A stretch of 64,000 bases of DNA from Alistipes finegoldii DSM 17242 (GTDB lineage Bacteria; Bacteroidota; Bacteroidia; Bacteroidales; Rikenellaceae). The notes below the pieces were generated by a model, which was not told where the DNA came from, did no database searches, and saw nothing but the letters and a program-made list of their open reading frames with translations. A program made the position numbers and the translations under genes. Shown piece by piece: positions 18,974-27,265 of the stretch. The stretch spans positions 3,489,501-3,553,500 of the forward strand of contig NC_018011.1 in assembly GCF_000265365.1 (NCBI RefSeq). Direction: 5' to 3'. The first letter of the stretch is position 1. The number at the start of each line of letters is the position of its first letter.

Positions 18974-19007
18974 AAATCCCCGCAGCCGCGTACGGCTGCG
19001 GGGATTT
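18974..19007. terminator. Bidirectional intrinsic terminator
   Basis: Perfect 15-base arms AAATCCCCGCAGCCG (18974-18988) and CGGCTGCGGGGATTT (18993-19007) with a CGTA loop, between the antiporter (+) and glmS (-) stops. Confidence 0.88.
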
Positions 19008-19036
19008 CCATGTTCAGCTATTTTCCGGTGCCGGGG

Positions 19037-20881
19037 CTATTCCACCGTCACGGACTTGGCCAGATTGCGCGGCTGGTCCACGTTGCGGCCCTTGTTTACG
19101 GCGATATAGTACGCCAGCAGCTGCAGCGGCACCGAGACGACGACCGGCATCAGGCAGTCGGTTATCACCGGAACCTCGATCGTGTAATCGGCGCTGCGGC
19201 GCACGTGCGTATCGTCGCGGGCGATCACGGCGATGATCTTGCCGCCACGGGCGCGGATCTCCTCGATGTTGCTGGCCGTTTTTTCGTAGGTATTGTCCGG
19301 CGTGGCGATGGCGACCGTCGGCATTTCGTTGTCGATGAGCGCGATCGCGCCGTGTTTCATCTCGGCGGCGGGGTAGCCCTCGGCGTGAATATAGGAGATT
19401 TCCTTCAGTTTGAGCGCGCCTTCCATCGCCGTGGGGTAGTTGTAGCCGCGGCCCAGATAGATGAAATTGTGGGCGTAGGTGAAGATCTTGGAGAGGTCTT
19501 CGATCCGCGGGCCGAGCTTCAGCACCTCTTCCAGTACGGCCGGAAGTTCCAGCAGGCCCTTCGCCACCTCACGGTAGTACTCCTCCGTCACGGCGCCCTT
19601 CTCGCGGCCCACGGCCAGCGCCAGCATCGCCATCACGGTCACCTGCCCCGTAAATGCCTTGGTCGAAGCCACGCCGATCTCCGGTCCCACATGGATATAG
19701 GCGCCCGAATGGGTGGCGCGGGCGATCGAGGAGCCTACGACGTTGCAGATGCCGAAGACGAAAGCCCCGGCCTTGCGGGCCAGTTCGACGGCGGCCAGCG
19801 TGTCGGCCGTCTCGCCCGACTGAGACACGGCGATCACGATGTCGTCCTCGTAGATGACCGGATTGCGGTAGCGGAACTCCGAAGCGTACTCCACTTCGAC
19901 CGGAATCCGGCAGATATTCTCGATCAGGTGTTCGCCGATCAGCGCCGCGTGCCACGACGTACCGCACGCCACGAAGATGATGCGGCGGGCTTGGAGGAAT
20001 TTCCTGCGGTTGTCGATCACGCCAGACAACTTCACCTCGCCCGTTTCGGGGTTGATGCGGCCGCGGATGCAGTCCACGATGGTCTTGGGCTGCTCGTAAA
20101 TCTCCTTGAGCATGAAATGCGGATAGCCGCCCTTTTCGAGCTGCGAAATGCTCATCTGCAGCTTCTTGATGTCTATTTTGCCTTCGTGGTTGTCCAGCGT
20201 GACGATTTTCAGCGGCTTGTTGCGGTTGATAACGGCGATCTCCCCGTCGTTCACGTAGACGAAATCCTGCGTATACTCGATGATCGACGCGGCGTCGGAA
20301 CTGAGAAAGTACTCGCCCCGACCGATGCCGATGGCCATGGGGCTGCTCTGGCGCGCCGCGATGATCTCGTCGCGGTTGTTCTTCTCGACCACGGCGATAG
20401 CATAGGCGCCGACCACCTGACGGAGCGCCTGCTGCACGGCTTCGAGCAGCGAACAGGCGTTGGTCGAGCGGATATATTCGATCAGGTTCACCAGCACCTC
20501 CGAATCGGTGCTGCTGCGGAACGTGTAGCCGTTCTCTTCGAGCGCATCTTTCAGCACCCGGTAATTTTCGATGATTCCGTTGTGTATCAGGGCGATATTC
20601 TCCGACTCGGAGCAGTGCGGATGGGCATTGACGTCGTTCGGGACACCATGCGTCGCCCAGCGCGTGTGCGCGATGCCGATATTTCCGCCCAGCTCCTTCC
20701 CCGCGAGGAAATGTTCGAGGTCCGAGACCTTGCCCTTGCATTTGTAAACGTTGAGCGCACCGTCCTCATCGACCATCGCCACACCCGCGCTGTCGTAACC
20801 GCGGTATTCCAACCGGTGCAAACCTTTCAACAGGATCGGACAGGCTTCGCGCCCGCCGACATATCCTACAATCCCACACAT
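19037..20881 (-). CDS. glmS: Glutamine--fructose-6-phosphate aminotransferase (isomerising)
   Basis: A 614-residue cytoplasmic enzyme making glucosamine-6-phosphate, the first step of UDP-GlcNAc synthesis. The N-terminus MCGIVGYVGG supplies the catalytic Cys after Met removal (class II glutaminase domain, about 1-230). Two SIS isomerase domains follow (SQSGETADT; ATHSGAYIHVGPEIGVASTK-type region), and the C-terminus ends in the conserved LAKSVTVE. The length is normal. An IS110 element sits directly upstream, so the native promoter may be displaced. No glmS ribozyme sequence was seen. glmM lies 4 kb away on the same strand. Confidence 0.98.
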   Translation of the reverse strand: MCGIVGYVGGREACPILLKGLHRLEYRGYDSAGVAMVDEDGALNVYKCKGKVSDLEHFLAGKELGGNIGIAHTRWATHGVPNDVNAHPHCSESENIALIHNGIIENYRVLKDALEENGYTFRSSTDSEVLVNLIEYIRSTNACSLLEAVQQALRQVVGAYAIAVVEKNNRDEIIAARQSSPMAIGIGRGEYFLSSDAASIIEYTQDFVYVNDGEIAVINRNKPLKIVTLDNHEGKIDIKKLQMSISQLEKGGYPHFMLKEIYEQPKTIVDCIRGRINPETGEVKLSGVIDNRRKFLQARRIIFVACGTSWHAALIGEHLIENICRIPVEVEYASEFRYRNPVIYEDDIVIAVSQSGETADTLAAVELARKAGAFVFGICNVVGSSIARATHSGAYIHVGPEIGVASTKAFTGQVTVMAMLALAVGREKGAVTEEYYREVAKGLLELPAVLEEVLKLGPRIEDLSKIFTYAHNFIYLGRGYNYPTAMEGALKLKEISYIHAEGYPAAEMKHGAIALIDNEMPTVAIATPDNTYEKTASNIEEIRARGGKIIAVIARDDTHVRRSADYTIEVPVITDCLMPVVVSVPLQLLAYYIAVNKGRNVDQPRNLAKSVTVE

Positions 20882-20927
20882 TGTATATTTGTAATTAGTT
20901 AATTAAATTTGAATAGTTAAGACATCA

Positions 20928-21063
20928 GAGTATGGAATAAGTCCGATCTCTCATTGGTTTTCTAAACCGGGAATTATGTTCTGACCCCATACTCTTTACA
21001 TCAGAATCCGGATAGTTCGTAAGGTGTCTGAGCCCGTATTCGCAATGAAGGACCAAGATGTAA
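20928..21063 (+). ncRNA. Candidate IS110 bridge (seeker) RNA, left-end non-coding region
   Basis: Two consecutive large stem-loops precede the transposase. The first has arms GAGTATGG (20928-20935) / CCATACTC (20987-20994) with an inner GGTTT/AAACC hairpin. The second has arms TTACATC (20996-21002) / GATGTAA (21057-21063). IS110-group elements are known to encode a recombination guide RNA with target-binding and donor-binding loops in this position. Assignment here rests on position and fold only. Confidence 0.5.
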
Positions 21064-21095
21064 GCGATGTCGTTAAAACCAAAAAATGAACGGCC

Positions 21096-22064
21096 ATGAG
21101 GTACATTGGAATCGACGTGAGCAAGGCTACATTCGTGGTAGCTTACTCCTCCGACAAAGGCGGGGAGATCCGTACTTTTAACAACACGACCGCTGGTATC
21201 AGACAGTTTATCGGGACTCTCCCCAAAGACGGCAGTATCCACTGTGTTATGGAGGCGACAGGGAATTACAGCGCCTTGCTGCTGTATATGCTCAATGTCG
21301 CCGGAATTACTGTCAGCATGGAGAATCCGCTGAAGGTAAAGAACTTCGCCAAAGCCTTGCTCTCTACGGTCAAGACCGATAAGAGCGATGCACGACTCAT
21401 TACCTTGTACGGAGAGAAGATGAACCCGCGTCCTTTCAAGGTACAGGGAGAGGCCATCCTGCGGCTCCGACAGAAAAGAACCGTCATTCGCCAACTTACT
21501 AAGCAGATTACCGCCATGTCGAACCTTCGTGGCTCTCTTGCATGTCTGCCTGTCCCGGACAAAGGTGCAACTCATACCGTAGACGAAACTATCAAGTTCC
21601 TTGAAAAGAAGCGTGACAGGCTCCAGGCGGAACTCACGGATCTTGTCGAAGTGGAGTTCAGCCGACAACTCGCGCTGCTGACGACCATCAAAGGGATAGG
21701 CATAACGCTTGCCACGGCGCTCATCATCACTACTGGAGGCTTTACCTACTTCCAAAATGCCAAGCAGGTGTCCCGGTATCTCGGAATTTGTCCCACTTAC
21801 GAACAGTCCGGAACTTCGGTAAACATCAAAGGGCATATCAACCGAAACGGAGACGCATACACTAGAGGACTTCTCTATATCGCCGCTTGGCCTGCCAGTA
21901 GGTTCAATGCCCAATGCAAAGAGACCTATACGAGGCTCAGGCAAAACGGAAAATCGGGAAAACTCGCTATGATCGCTGTCGCAAACAAGCTCATCAGGCA
22001 GGCTTTTGCTGTTGTCGCGCACGATAAAGAGTATATCGACGGATTCGTCTCCAACAGACCTTAG
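21096..22064 (+). CDS. IS110 family transposase (DEDD RuvC-like plus serine domain)
   Basis: A 322-residue recombinase. The N-terminal RuvC-like domain shows IGIDVSKATF (first Asp), CVMEATGNY (Glu) and VKTDKSDARL (two Asp). The C-terminal transposase-20 domain has IKGIGITLATALI and YEQSGTSVNIKGHINRNGD, containing the catalytic serine region. The length is slightly short but apparently intact, with no frameshift. It is less GC-rich than the flanking core genes, consistent with recent arrival. Confidence 0.95.
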   Translation: MRYIGIDVSKATFVVAYSSDKGGEIRTFNNTTAGIRQFIGTLPKDGSIHCVMEATGNYSALLLYMLNVAGITVSMENPLKVKNFAKALLSTVKTDKSDARLITLYGEKMNPRPFKVQGEAILRLRQKRTVIRQLTKQITAMSNLRGSLACLPVPDKGATHTVDETIKFLEKKRDRLQAELTDLVEVEFSRQLALLTTIKGIGITLATALIITTGGFTYFQNAKQVSRYLGICPTYEQSGTSVNIKGHINRNGDAYTRGLLYIAAWPASRFNAQCKETYTRLRQNGKSGKLAMIAVANKLIRQAFAVVAHDKEYIDGFVSNRP

Positions 22065-22195
22065 TAGGAACCATTCTCCGATATTATTACTCTTTTTCCG
22101 CATTTTTTAATATAGTTCGTAATTCTTTCAGCATTTTTATCCCGTCAAAAATAAGAAAATATTTTAAAAACGATATTCGGACACCCCGAAATAAG

Positions 22196-22220
22196 AAAAA
22201 AAGCACCGAAACCGGTGCTT
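22196..22220 (-). terminator. Intrinsic terminator of the inositol monophosphatase operon
   Basis: On the minus strand a stem AAGCACCG/CGGTGCTT (22213-22220 with 22201-22208) is followed by a seven-T run (complement of A7 at 22196-22202). It overlaps the stop codon of the upstream gene. Confidence 0.88.
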
Positions 22221-23001
22221 AAATGACATATTTCAGAATCTCCCGCACGAGCGTTTCATTGCCCGCGGCCTGCGACACTCCGCGGTCGGGCCTGAAGTCC
22301 GCAACGACGCCCCCGGCCTCCCGGACGATCAGATTCGCGGCGCACACGTCCCACTCGTGCAGATCCAGCTCCCAATAACCGTCCAGAAGTCCCGCCGCGA
22401 CACAGCTCAGGTCGTAGGCCGCCGACCCCAGCCGCCGCACGTCCCGCACGTAGGGGATGATGCGCGCGACGTTGTCGCTGTTGTTGTCCGGATTGACGTC
22501 CTTGTCATACGGAAATCCGGTGGCGATGACCGACGTGGCGAGGGTCTGCTTGTCGGAGACGTGCAGCCGCTTCACCTCGCCTGAGCGGCTCTTCATATAA
22601 GCCCCGCCGCCTTTCGACGCCCAGAACAGCTCGTTCAGGTAGGGCGCGTAGACAACTCCGGCGATCGTCTCGCCCCGGTATTGCAGGGCGATCGAAACCG
22701 AGAAAACAGGAAGCCCCTGACTATAGTTCGTCGTGCCGTCGAGCGGATCGACCACCCAGCGGTAATCGCTCCCGGCACGCCCCATCGAACCGCCCTCCTC
22801 GCCCAGTATCTCATGGTCGGGCCAGCGTTCCAGAATCGCCGCGGCGATGTAGGCTTCGCTCTCCTTGTCGGCGCGCGTAACGACGTCGTAGACATTGGAT
22901 TTCGTGCGGATCGCCAGATCGTCGCCCCGGAAGTAGGCGAGCTGGATCTTTCCGGCGCCTTCGGCGAGCGGAAAGATGAAATCGAGAAATTCCCGATACA
23001 T
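22219..23001 (-). CDS. Inositol monophosphatase family protein
   Basis: A 260-residue Mg-dependent phosphatase of the IMPase/SuhB/CysQ superfamily. Metal-site motifs are GEEGG (metal-binding Glu), WVVDPLDGTTNY (DPxDGT) and the C-terminal LHEWDVCAANLIVREAGG (WD-x2-A). Substrates in the family include inositol phosphates, 3'-phosphoadenosine phosphate and fructose bisphosphate; which applies is not readable. It is the last gene of a minus-strand run with the M20 dipeptidase (9-base gap). Confidence 0.93.
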   Translation of the reverse strand: MYREFLDFIFPLAEGAGKIQLAYFRGDDLAIRTKSNVYDVVTRADKESEAYIAAAILERWPDHEILGEEGGSMGRAGSDYRWVVDPLDGTTNYSQGLPVFSVSIALQYRGETIAGVVYAPYLNELFWASKGGGAYMKSRSGEVKRLHVSDKQTLATSVIATGFPYDKDVNPDNNSDNVARIIPYVRDVRRLGSAAYDLSCVAAGLLDGYWELDLHEWDVCAANLIVREAGGVVADFRPDRGVSQAAGNETLVREILKYVI

Positions 23002-23010
23002 GGCCGCGCG

Positions 23011-24378
23011 CTACTTCTGCTCCGCGAAATACTTGTAGAACAGCGGAATGGTCTCGACGCCCTTGTAGAACTGTTCGAGTCCGTAGCTCTCGTTGGGCGA
23101 ATGGATCGCGTCTTCGGCCAGTCCGAAGCCGATGAGCAGCGACTTGATGCCCAGAATCGACTCGAAACCGCTGATGATCGGAATCGAGCCGCCCGAATAG
23201 AAGGGCAGGGGTTTCTTGCCGAAAGTCTCCGCCACGGCCTTCTCCGCCGCCTTGTAGGCCGGCATGTCGGTCGGCGCGACGTAGGGCATGCCGCCGTGCA
23301 GCGACTTGACCGTGACCTTCACGCTCTTGGGTGCGATCGATTTGAAATATTTTTCGAACAGCTTGCTGATCTTGCGGTAATCCTGATTCGGCACCAGCCG
23401 CATCGAAATCTTGGCCGACGCCTTCGACGGGATCACCGTCTTGGTGCCCTCCTCGATATAGCCGCCCCAGATGCCGTTCACGTCGAGCGACGGACGCACG
23501 CCCGTACGTTCGAGCGTCGTGTAGCCCGCTTCGCCCTCCACGTCGCCGATCGAGAGCGACTTCTTGTAGGCCGCGAGGCTGAACGGCGCCTTGTTGAAGG
23601 CCTTGCGCTCGGCCGGAGTGAGTTCGCGCACGTCGTCGTAGAAGCCGGGAATCGTCACGCGCCCCTCAGCATCGACCAACTGCGCCACAAGGCGCGTCAG
23701 CACGTTGGCGGGATTGGCGACCGCACCGCCGAACAGCCCCGAATGCAGGTCCTTGTCGGGTCCCGTCACCTCGACCTCCATGTAAGCCAAGCCCCGCAAG
23801 CCGCAGGTGATGGAGGGGGTCTGCATCGAGATCATCGAAGTGTCCGATACCAATATAATATCGGCCTTGAGCATCTTTTTGTTCTGCTCGCAGAATTTGT
23901 AGAGACTCGGCGAGCCGATCTCCTCCTCGCCCTCCAGCATGAATTTCACGTTGCAGGGCAGGCACTCCTCGGCGCACATCGCCTCGAACGCCTTGGCGTG
24001 CATCCACAGCTGGCCCTTGTCGTCGTCCGCGCCGCGGCTCCAGATACGGCCGTCGCGGATGACCGGCTCGAACGGCTCGGTCCGCCACTCGCTGCGCGGA
24101 TCGACGGGCATCACGTCGTAATGACCGTAGACCAATACCGTCTTGGCCTTGGGATCGACCGTCTTCTCGGCGTAAACCACCGGATTGCCCTCGGTGGGAA
24201 ATACCTCGGCATGGTCGGCGCCCGCCTTCACGAGCGCCGCGGCCAGCCATTCGGCGCACCGCGTCATGTCGGGCCGGTGCTCGCTCTGCGCGCTGATCGA
24301 AGGGATGCGCAGGAGGTCGAACAACTCGCTGATAAAGCGATCTTTATTTGCGTCTATATATTTCTTTACTTTATCCAT
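23011..24378 (-). CDS. M20 family metallodipeptidase
   Basis: A 455-residue zinc-dependent dipeptidase of the M20 family. Diagnostic motifs are VYGHYDVMPVDP (zinc His and Asp), SRGADDDKGQ, and LEGEEEIGSPSL (catalytic and zinc Glu), with the lid dimerisation domain in the middle and a late SGGSIPIISGF. No signal peptide is seen, so it is cytoplasmic and likely cleaves imported di- or tripeptides. It begins 12 bases after the NlpE-like gene stop. Confidence 0.94.
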   Translation of the reverse strand: MDKVKKYIDANKDRFISELFDLLRIPSISAQSEHRPDMTRCAEWLAAALVKAGADHAEVFPTEGNPVVYAEKTVDPKAKTVLVYGHYDVMPVDPRSEWRTEPFEPVIRDGRIWSRGADDDKGQLWMHAKAFEAMCAEECLPCNVKFMLEGEEEIGSPSLYKFCEQNKKMLKADIILVSDTSMISMQTPSITCGLRGLAYMEVEVTGPDKDLHSGLFGGAVANPANVLTRLVAQLVDAEGRVTIPGFYDDVRELTPAERKAFNKAPFSLAAYKKSLSIGDVEGEAGYTTLERTGVRPSLDVNGIWGGYIEEGTKTVIPSKASAKISMRLVPNQDYRKISKLFEKYFKSIAPKSVKVTVKSLHGGMPYVAPTDMPAYKAAEKAVAETFGKKPLPFYSGGSIPIISGFESILGIKSLLIGFGLAEDAIHSPNESYGLEQFYKGVETIPLFYKYFAEQK

Positions 24379-24390
24379 TTTTCCGGGGTG

Positions 24391-24831
24391 TTATTCGGTC
24401 TTCTTCAATACGTAGTTTTCGTCCAGCGGACCCGTCACGGGCTGCTTGTCGGCGTCGAGCCGGCGCAGGCGGTTCTCCTCGACCTTGTAGTACTCGACGC
24501 CCTCGCCGTTTTCGGGAGTCAGGGTCAGCAGGTTGCCCCTCACGGAGTAGCCGCCCTTCGTATCGAATTCCGCGTCACGGTCGATGTATTTCATGTGCAG
24601 GTCGAAAGTGCCGTCCTTTTTCAGTGTCAGACGGGTCTCGATGCCCGGACAATCCGCTGCCGGAAGCGTTCCGGCATAGGTGCCCTGATAGTCGAGCGAG
24701 GTCTCGGCCGTATGCATGTCGGGCGCTTCGGCGACGGTTTCGGCACCGCCGGAAGCAGCTTTTTTCTGTGTATTTCCGCCGCAGGCCGCAAGCAGGGCGG
24801 CCGCCGCGAGGATCAAAATTCCACTTTTCAT
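24391..24831 (-). CDS. NlpE-like lipoprotein
   Basis: A 146-residue lipoprotein (lipobox LAAC, followed by GGN). The mature part matches the N-terminal NlpE/copper-resistance fold: YQGTYAGTLPAADCPGIETRLTLKKDGTF is the characteristic start, and the Cys in DCPGI is conserved. The NlpE C-terminal OB-domain is absent, as in most Bacteroidota members. In enterobacteria NlpE reports envelope stress through Cpx; that role is not established here. It lies 10 bases after glmM. Confidence 0.85.
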   Translation of the reverse strand: MKSGILILAAAALLAACGGNTQKKAASGGAETVAEAPDMHTAETSLDYQGTYAGTLPAADCPGIETRLTLKKDGTFDLHMKYIDRDAEFDTKGGYSVRGNLLTLTPENGEGVEYYKVEENRLRRLDADKQPVTGPLDENYVLKKTE

Positions 24832-24841
24832 AATCTATAAA

Positions 24842-26233
24842 TTAAATGTTGCATATCGCTTTTATCTCGCCGATGAAACGCTGCGCCAGCGCATCGGCTT
24901 CCGCTATGGATTTCGCCTCGGTGTAGACGCGGATGATCGGCTCGGTATTGGACTTGCGCAGGTGTACCCAATTTTCCGCGAAGTCGATTTTAACGCCGTC
25001 TATATCGTTCACGTTTTCACTGGCATAACGCTCCTTTATCTCACGCAGTACTTTATCCACGTCGATCGCCGGCGTCAGCTCGATCTTGTTCTTCGAGGCA
25101 AAGTACGAGGGGTAGGTGGCGCGCAGCTGCGTCATGGTCATCCCCTTGTGGGCGAGCCACGTCAAAAAGAGTGCCGTCCCGACCAGCGCGTCGCGGCCGT
25201 AGTGCAACTCCGGATAGATCACGCCGCCGTTGCCTTCGCCGCCGATCACGGCGCCCGTCTCCTTCATCTTGGCCACCACGTTCACCTCGCCGACGGCCGA
25301 CGCGGAGTATTTGCCGCCGTGCCGTTCGGTAACGTCGCGCAGCGCCCGCGACGAGGAGAGGTTCGAAACGGTGTCGCCGCCCGGATTCTTCGACAGAATA
25401 TAGTCGGCCACGGCAACCAGCGTATACTCCTCGACGAACATCGAGCCGTCCTCGCTGACCAGCGCCAGCCGGTCCACGTCGGGATCGACGACGATGCCCA
25501 GATCGGCTTTCTCGCGGCGGATCGTCTCCGCGATTCCGGTCAGGTTTTCGGGCAGCGGTTCGGGGTTGTGGGCGAATTCGCCCGTCGGGTCGCAGTTCAG
25601 CTCCACGACTTCGCACCCCAGCCGCCGCAGAAGCTCCGGCATCACGATGCCGCCCACGGAATTCACGGCGTCCACGACCACCTTGAAGCGGCGTTTGCGG
25701 ACCGCCTCGGCGTCCACGAGCGGAAGCGCCAGCACCTGCTCGATATGCGTCCGGTTGAACGGTTCGCGCGAAAGCACATGCCCGATGCCGTCCACGCCGG
25801 GGTACTCGAAGCCCTCCTCCTCGGCCATCGCCAGCACGCGCTTGCCCTCGGCGTCGGTGAGGAATTCGCCGTCGGAGTTGAGCAGCTTCAGGGCGTTCCA
25901 CTGACGCGGGTTGTGCGACGCGGTGATGATGATGCCGCCGTCGGCCCGCTTGGTGATGACGGCCATCTCGGTGCCCGGCGTGGTGCAAAGCCCGACGTTG
26001 ATCACGTCGGCGCCGCAGGCCAGCAGGGTGCCCTCGACCAGATCGGAGACCATTTCGCCCGAAATACGGGCGTCGCGGCCTACGACTATGGTAAGTTTTT
26101 TGCCGGGATTCCGCTCGGCGATCAGACGTGCGTATGCGGTGGTGAATTTCACGACGTCGGGGGGCGTCAGGTTCTCGGCCTGCGCCCCGCCCACCGTGCC
26201 GCGGATACCGGAAATGGATTTGATGAGTGTCAT
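24842..26233 (-). CDS. glmM: Phosphoglucosamine mutase
   Basis: A 463-residue alpha-D-phosphohexomutase. The phosphoserine loop is TASHNPRQWNALK, the metal loop is DPDVDRLALV, the sugar-binding loop is GGEGNGGVIYPE, and the phosphate-binding C-terminus has RKSNTEPIIRVYTEAK. It most likely interconverts glucosamine-6-P and glucosamine-1-P on the path from GlmS to UDP-GlcNAc; a phosphomannomutase activity is the main alternative. It is the first gene of a four-gene minus-strand run. Confidence 0.9.
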   Translation of the reverse strand: MTLIKSISGIRGTVGGAQAENLTPPDVVKFTTAYARLIAERNPGKKLTIVVGRDARISGEMVSDLVEGTLLACGADVINVGLCTTPGTEMAVITKRADGGIIITASHNPRQWNALKLLNSDGEFLTDAEGKRVLAMAEEEGFEYPGVDGIGHVLSREPFNRTHIEQVLALPLVDAEAVRKRRFKVVVDAVNSVGGIVMPELLRRLGCEVVELNCDPTGEFAHNPEPLPENLTGIAETIRREKADLGIVVDPDVDRLALVSEDGSMFVEEYTLVAVADYILSKNPGGDTVSNLSSSRALRDVTERHGGKYSASAVGEVNVVAKMKETGAVIGGEGNGGVIYPELHYGRDALVGTALFLTWLAHKGMTMTQLRATYPSYFASKNKIELTPAIDVDKVLREIKERYASENVNDIDGVKIDFAENWVHLRKSNTEPIIRVYTEAKSIAEADALAQRFIGEIKAICNI

Positions 26234-26286
26234 ATTTTAAAGAGGTTTATCTATACATATATTTATGAAAAATTGTCTTCGAAGTT

Positions 26287-26316
26287 TTGATATTCGAGGT
26301 AAATATATTACTTTTA
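26287..26316 (+). promoter_or_regulatory. Promoter of the nucleoside phosphorylase / dnaN operon
   Basis: TTG (26287-26289) stands 19 bases before TACTTTTA (26309-26316), a 7-of-8 match to TAnnTTTG plus the -33 element. The start codon is 31 bases on. Confidence 0.55.
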
Positions 26317-26347
26317 TGCCAATTATGAAAATTAAAAAACGACTATT

Positions 26348-27226
26348 ATGAGAACGATTCCTGCTTCCGAATTGATTATCAACGACGACGGTTCGATTTT
26401 CCACCTGCACCTGCTGCCGGAGCAGCTCGCCGACACGGTGATTCTCGTCGGAGACCCCGGCCGCGTGGCCTTGGTTGCGGAATTTTTCGACACCAGAGAG
26501 TGCGAAGTCTCCAACCGCGAATTCAAGACCGTAACGGGCACCTACAAGGGAAAACGCATGACGGTCCTTTCGACGGGCATCGGCATCGGCAACATCGACA
26601 TCTCGGTCACGGAGCTGGACGCGCTGGCCAACGTCGATTTCGCCACCCGGCAGGAGAAGGCGCAGAAACGGCAGCTGACGCTGGTGCGTCTGGGCACTTC
26701 GGGCGCCATCCAGCCCGACATCAAGGTAGGGGAGTTCGTCTTCTCGCGCACGTCGGTGGGCTTCGACGGCCTGCTGAACTACTACAAGGGCCGCAACGAC
26801 GTCTGCGACCTCGCCATCGAAAAGGCTTTCATGGAGCACGTCGGCTGGAACGAACTGCTTCCCAAGCCCTACTTCATCGACGCCGACAAGACGCTGTTCG
26901 AGCATTTCCGCGACGTGACGCGCGAGGGCATCACCATCGCCGCTCCGGGCTTCTATGCGCCGCAGGGCCGCTGGGTGCGCCTCGAACCGCAGGACGCGCG
27001 GCTCAACGAGAAGATCGAATCGTTCGACTACCACGGACGCCGCATCACCAACTTCGAAATGGAGGGTTCGGCGCTGGCCGGTCTGGCGGCCCTGATGGGC
27101 CACCGCGCCGCCACGATCTGCACGATCATCGCCCAGCGCATCGCCCAGAACGTCGATACGGACTACAAACCCTTCGTGCGCAAGATGATCTCCACGGCGC
27201 TCGACAAACTCGCAGTTTTAGAATAA
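26348..27226 (+). CDS. Nucleoside phosphorylase (uridine phosphorylase-like)
   Basis: A 292-residue phosphorylase of the PNP/UDP family. Typical features are the phosphate-binding ILVGDPGRVALVAEFF, STGIGIGNIDISVTEL, VRLGTSGAIQPDI and NFEMEGSALAGLAALMGH (ribose-binding Met-Glu). It cleaves a nucleoside with phosphate to base and ribose-1-phosphate; uridine is likely but purine specificity cannot be excluded. It is followed 39 bases later by dnaN. Confidence 0.88.
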   Translation: MRTIPASELIINDDGSIFHLHLLPEQLADTVILVGDPGRVALVAEFFDTRECEVSNREFKTVTGTYKGKRMTVLSTGIGIGNIDISVTELDALANVDFATRQEKAQKRQLTLVRLGTSGAIQPDIKVGEFVFSRTSVGFDGLLNYYKGRNDVCDLAIEKAFMEHVGWNELLPKPYFIDADKTLFEHFRDVTREGITIAAPGFYAPQGRWVRLEPQDARLNEKIESFDYHGRRITNFEMEGSALAGLAALMGHRAATICTIIAQRIAQNVDTDYKPFVRKMISTALDKLAVLE

Positions 27227-27265
27227 CAGAAACCATAACAGAAAATAAAGAAAGGAAACAAACGT

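Larger units (their letters stand above)
20928..22064 (+). mobile_element. IS110-family insertion sequence, minimum extent
   Basis: The element comprises the structured left-end region and the DEDD transposase gene. IS110 elements lack terminal inverted repeats, so exact ends cannot be set by eye. The true ends lie between the glmS start (20881) and about 20928 on the left, and between 22064 and the inositol-monophosphatase terminator (22196) on the right. Confidence 0.7.

Noticed and set aside
20882..21000. glmS ribozyme
   Set aside because: The known ribozyme belongs to Gram-positive glmS leaders and no pseudoknot core is visible; the sequence is better explained as IS110 left end.
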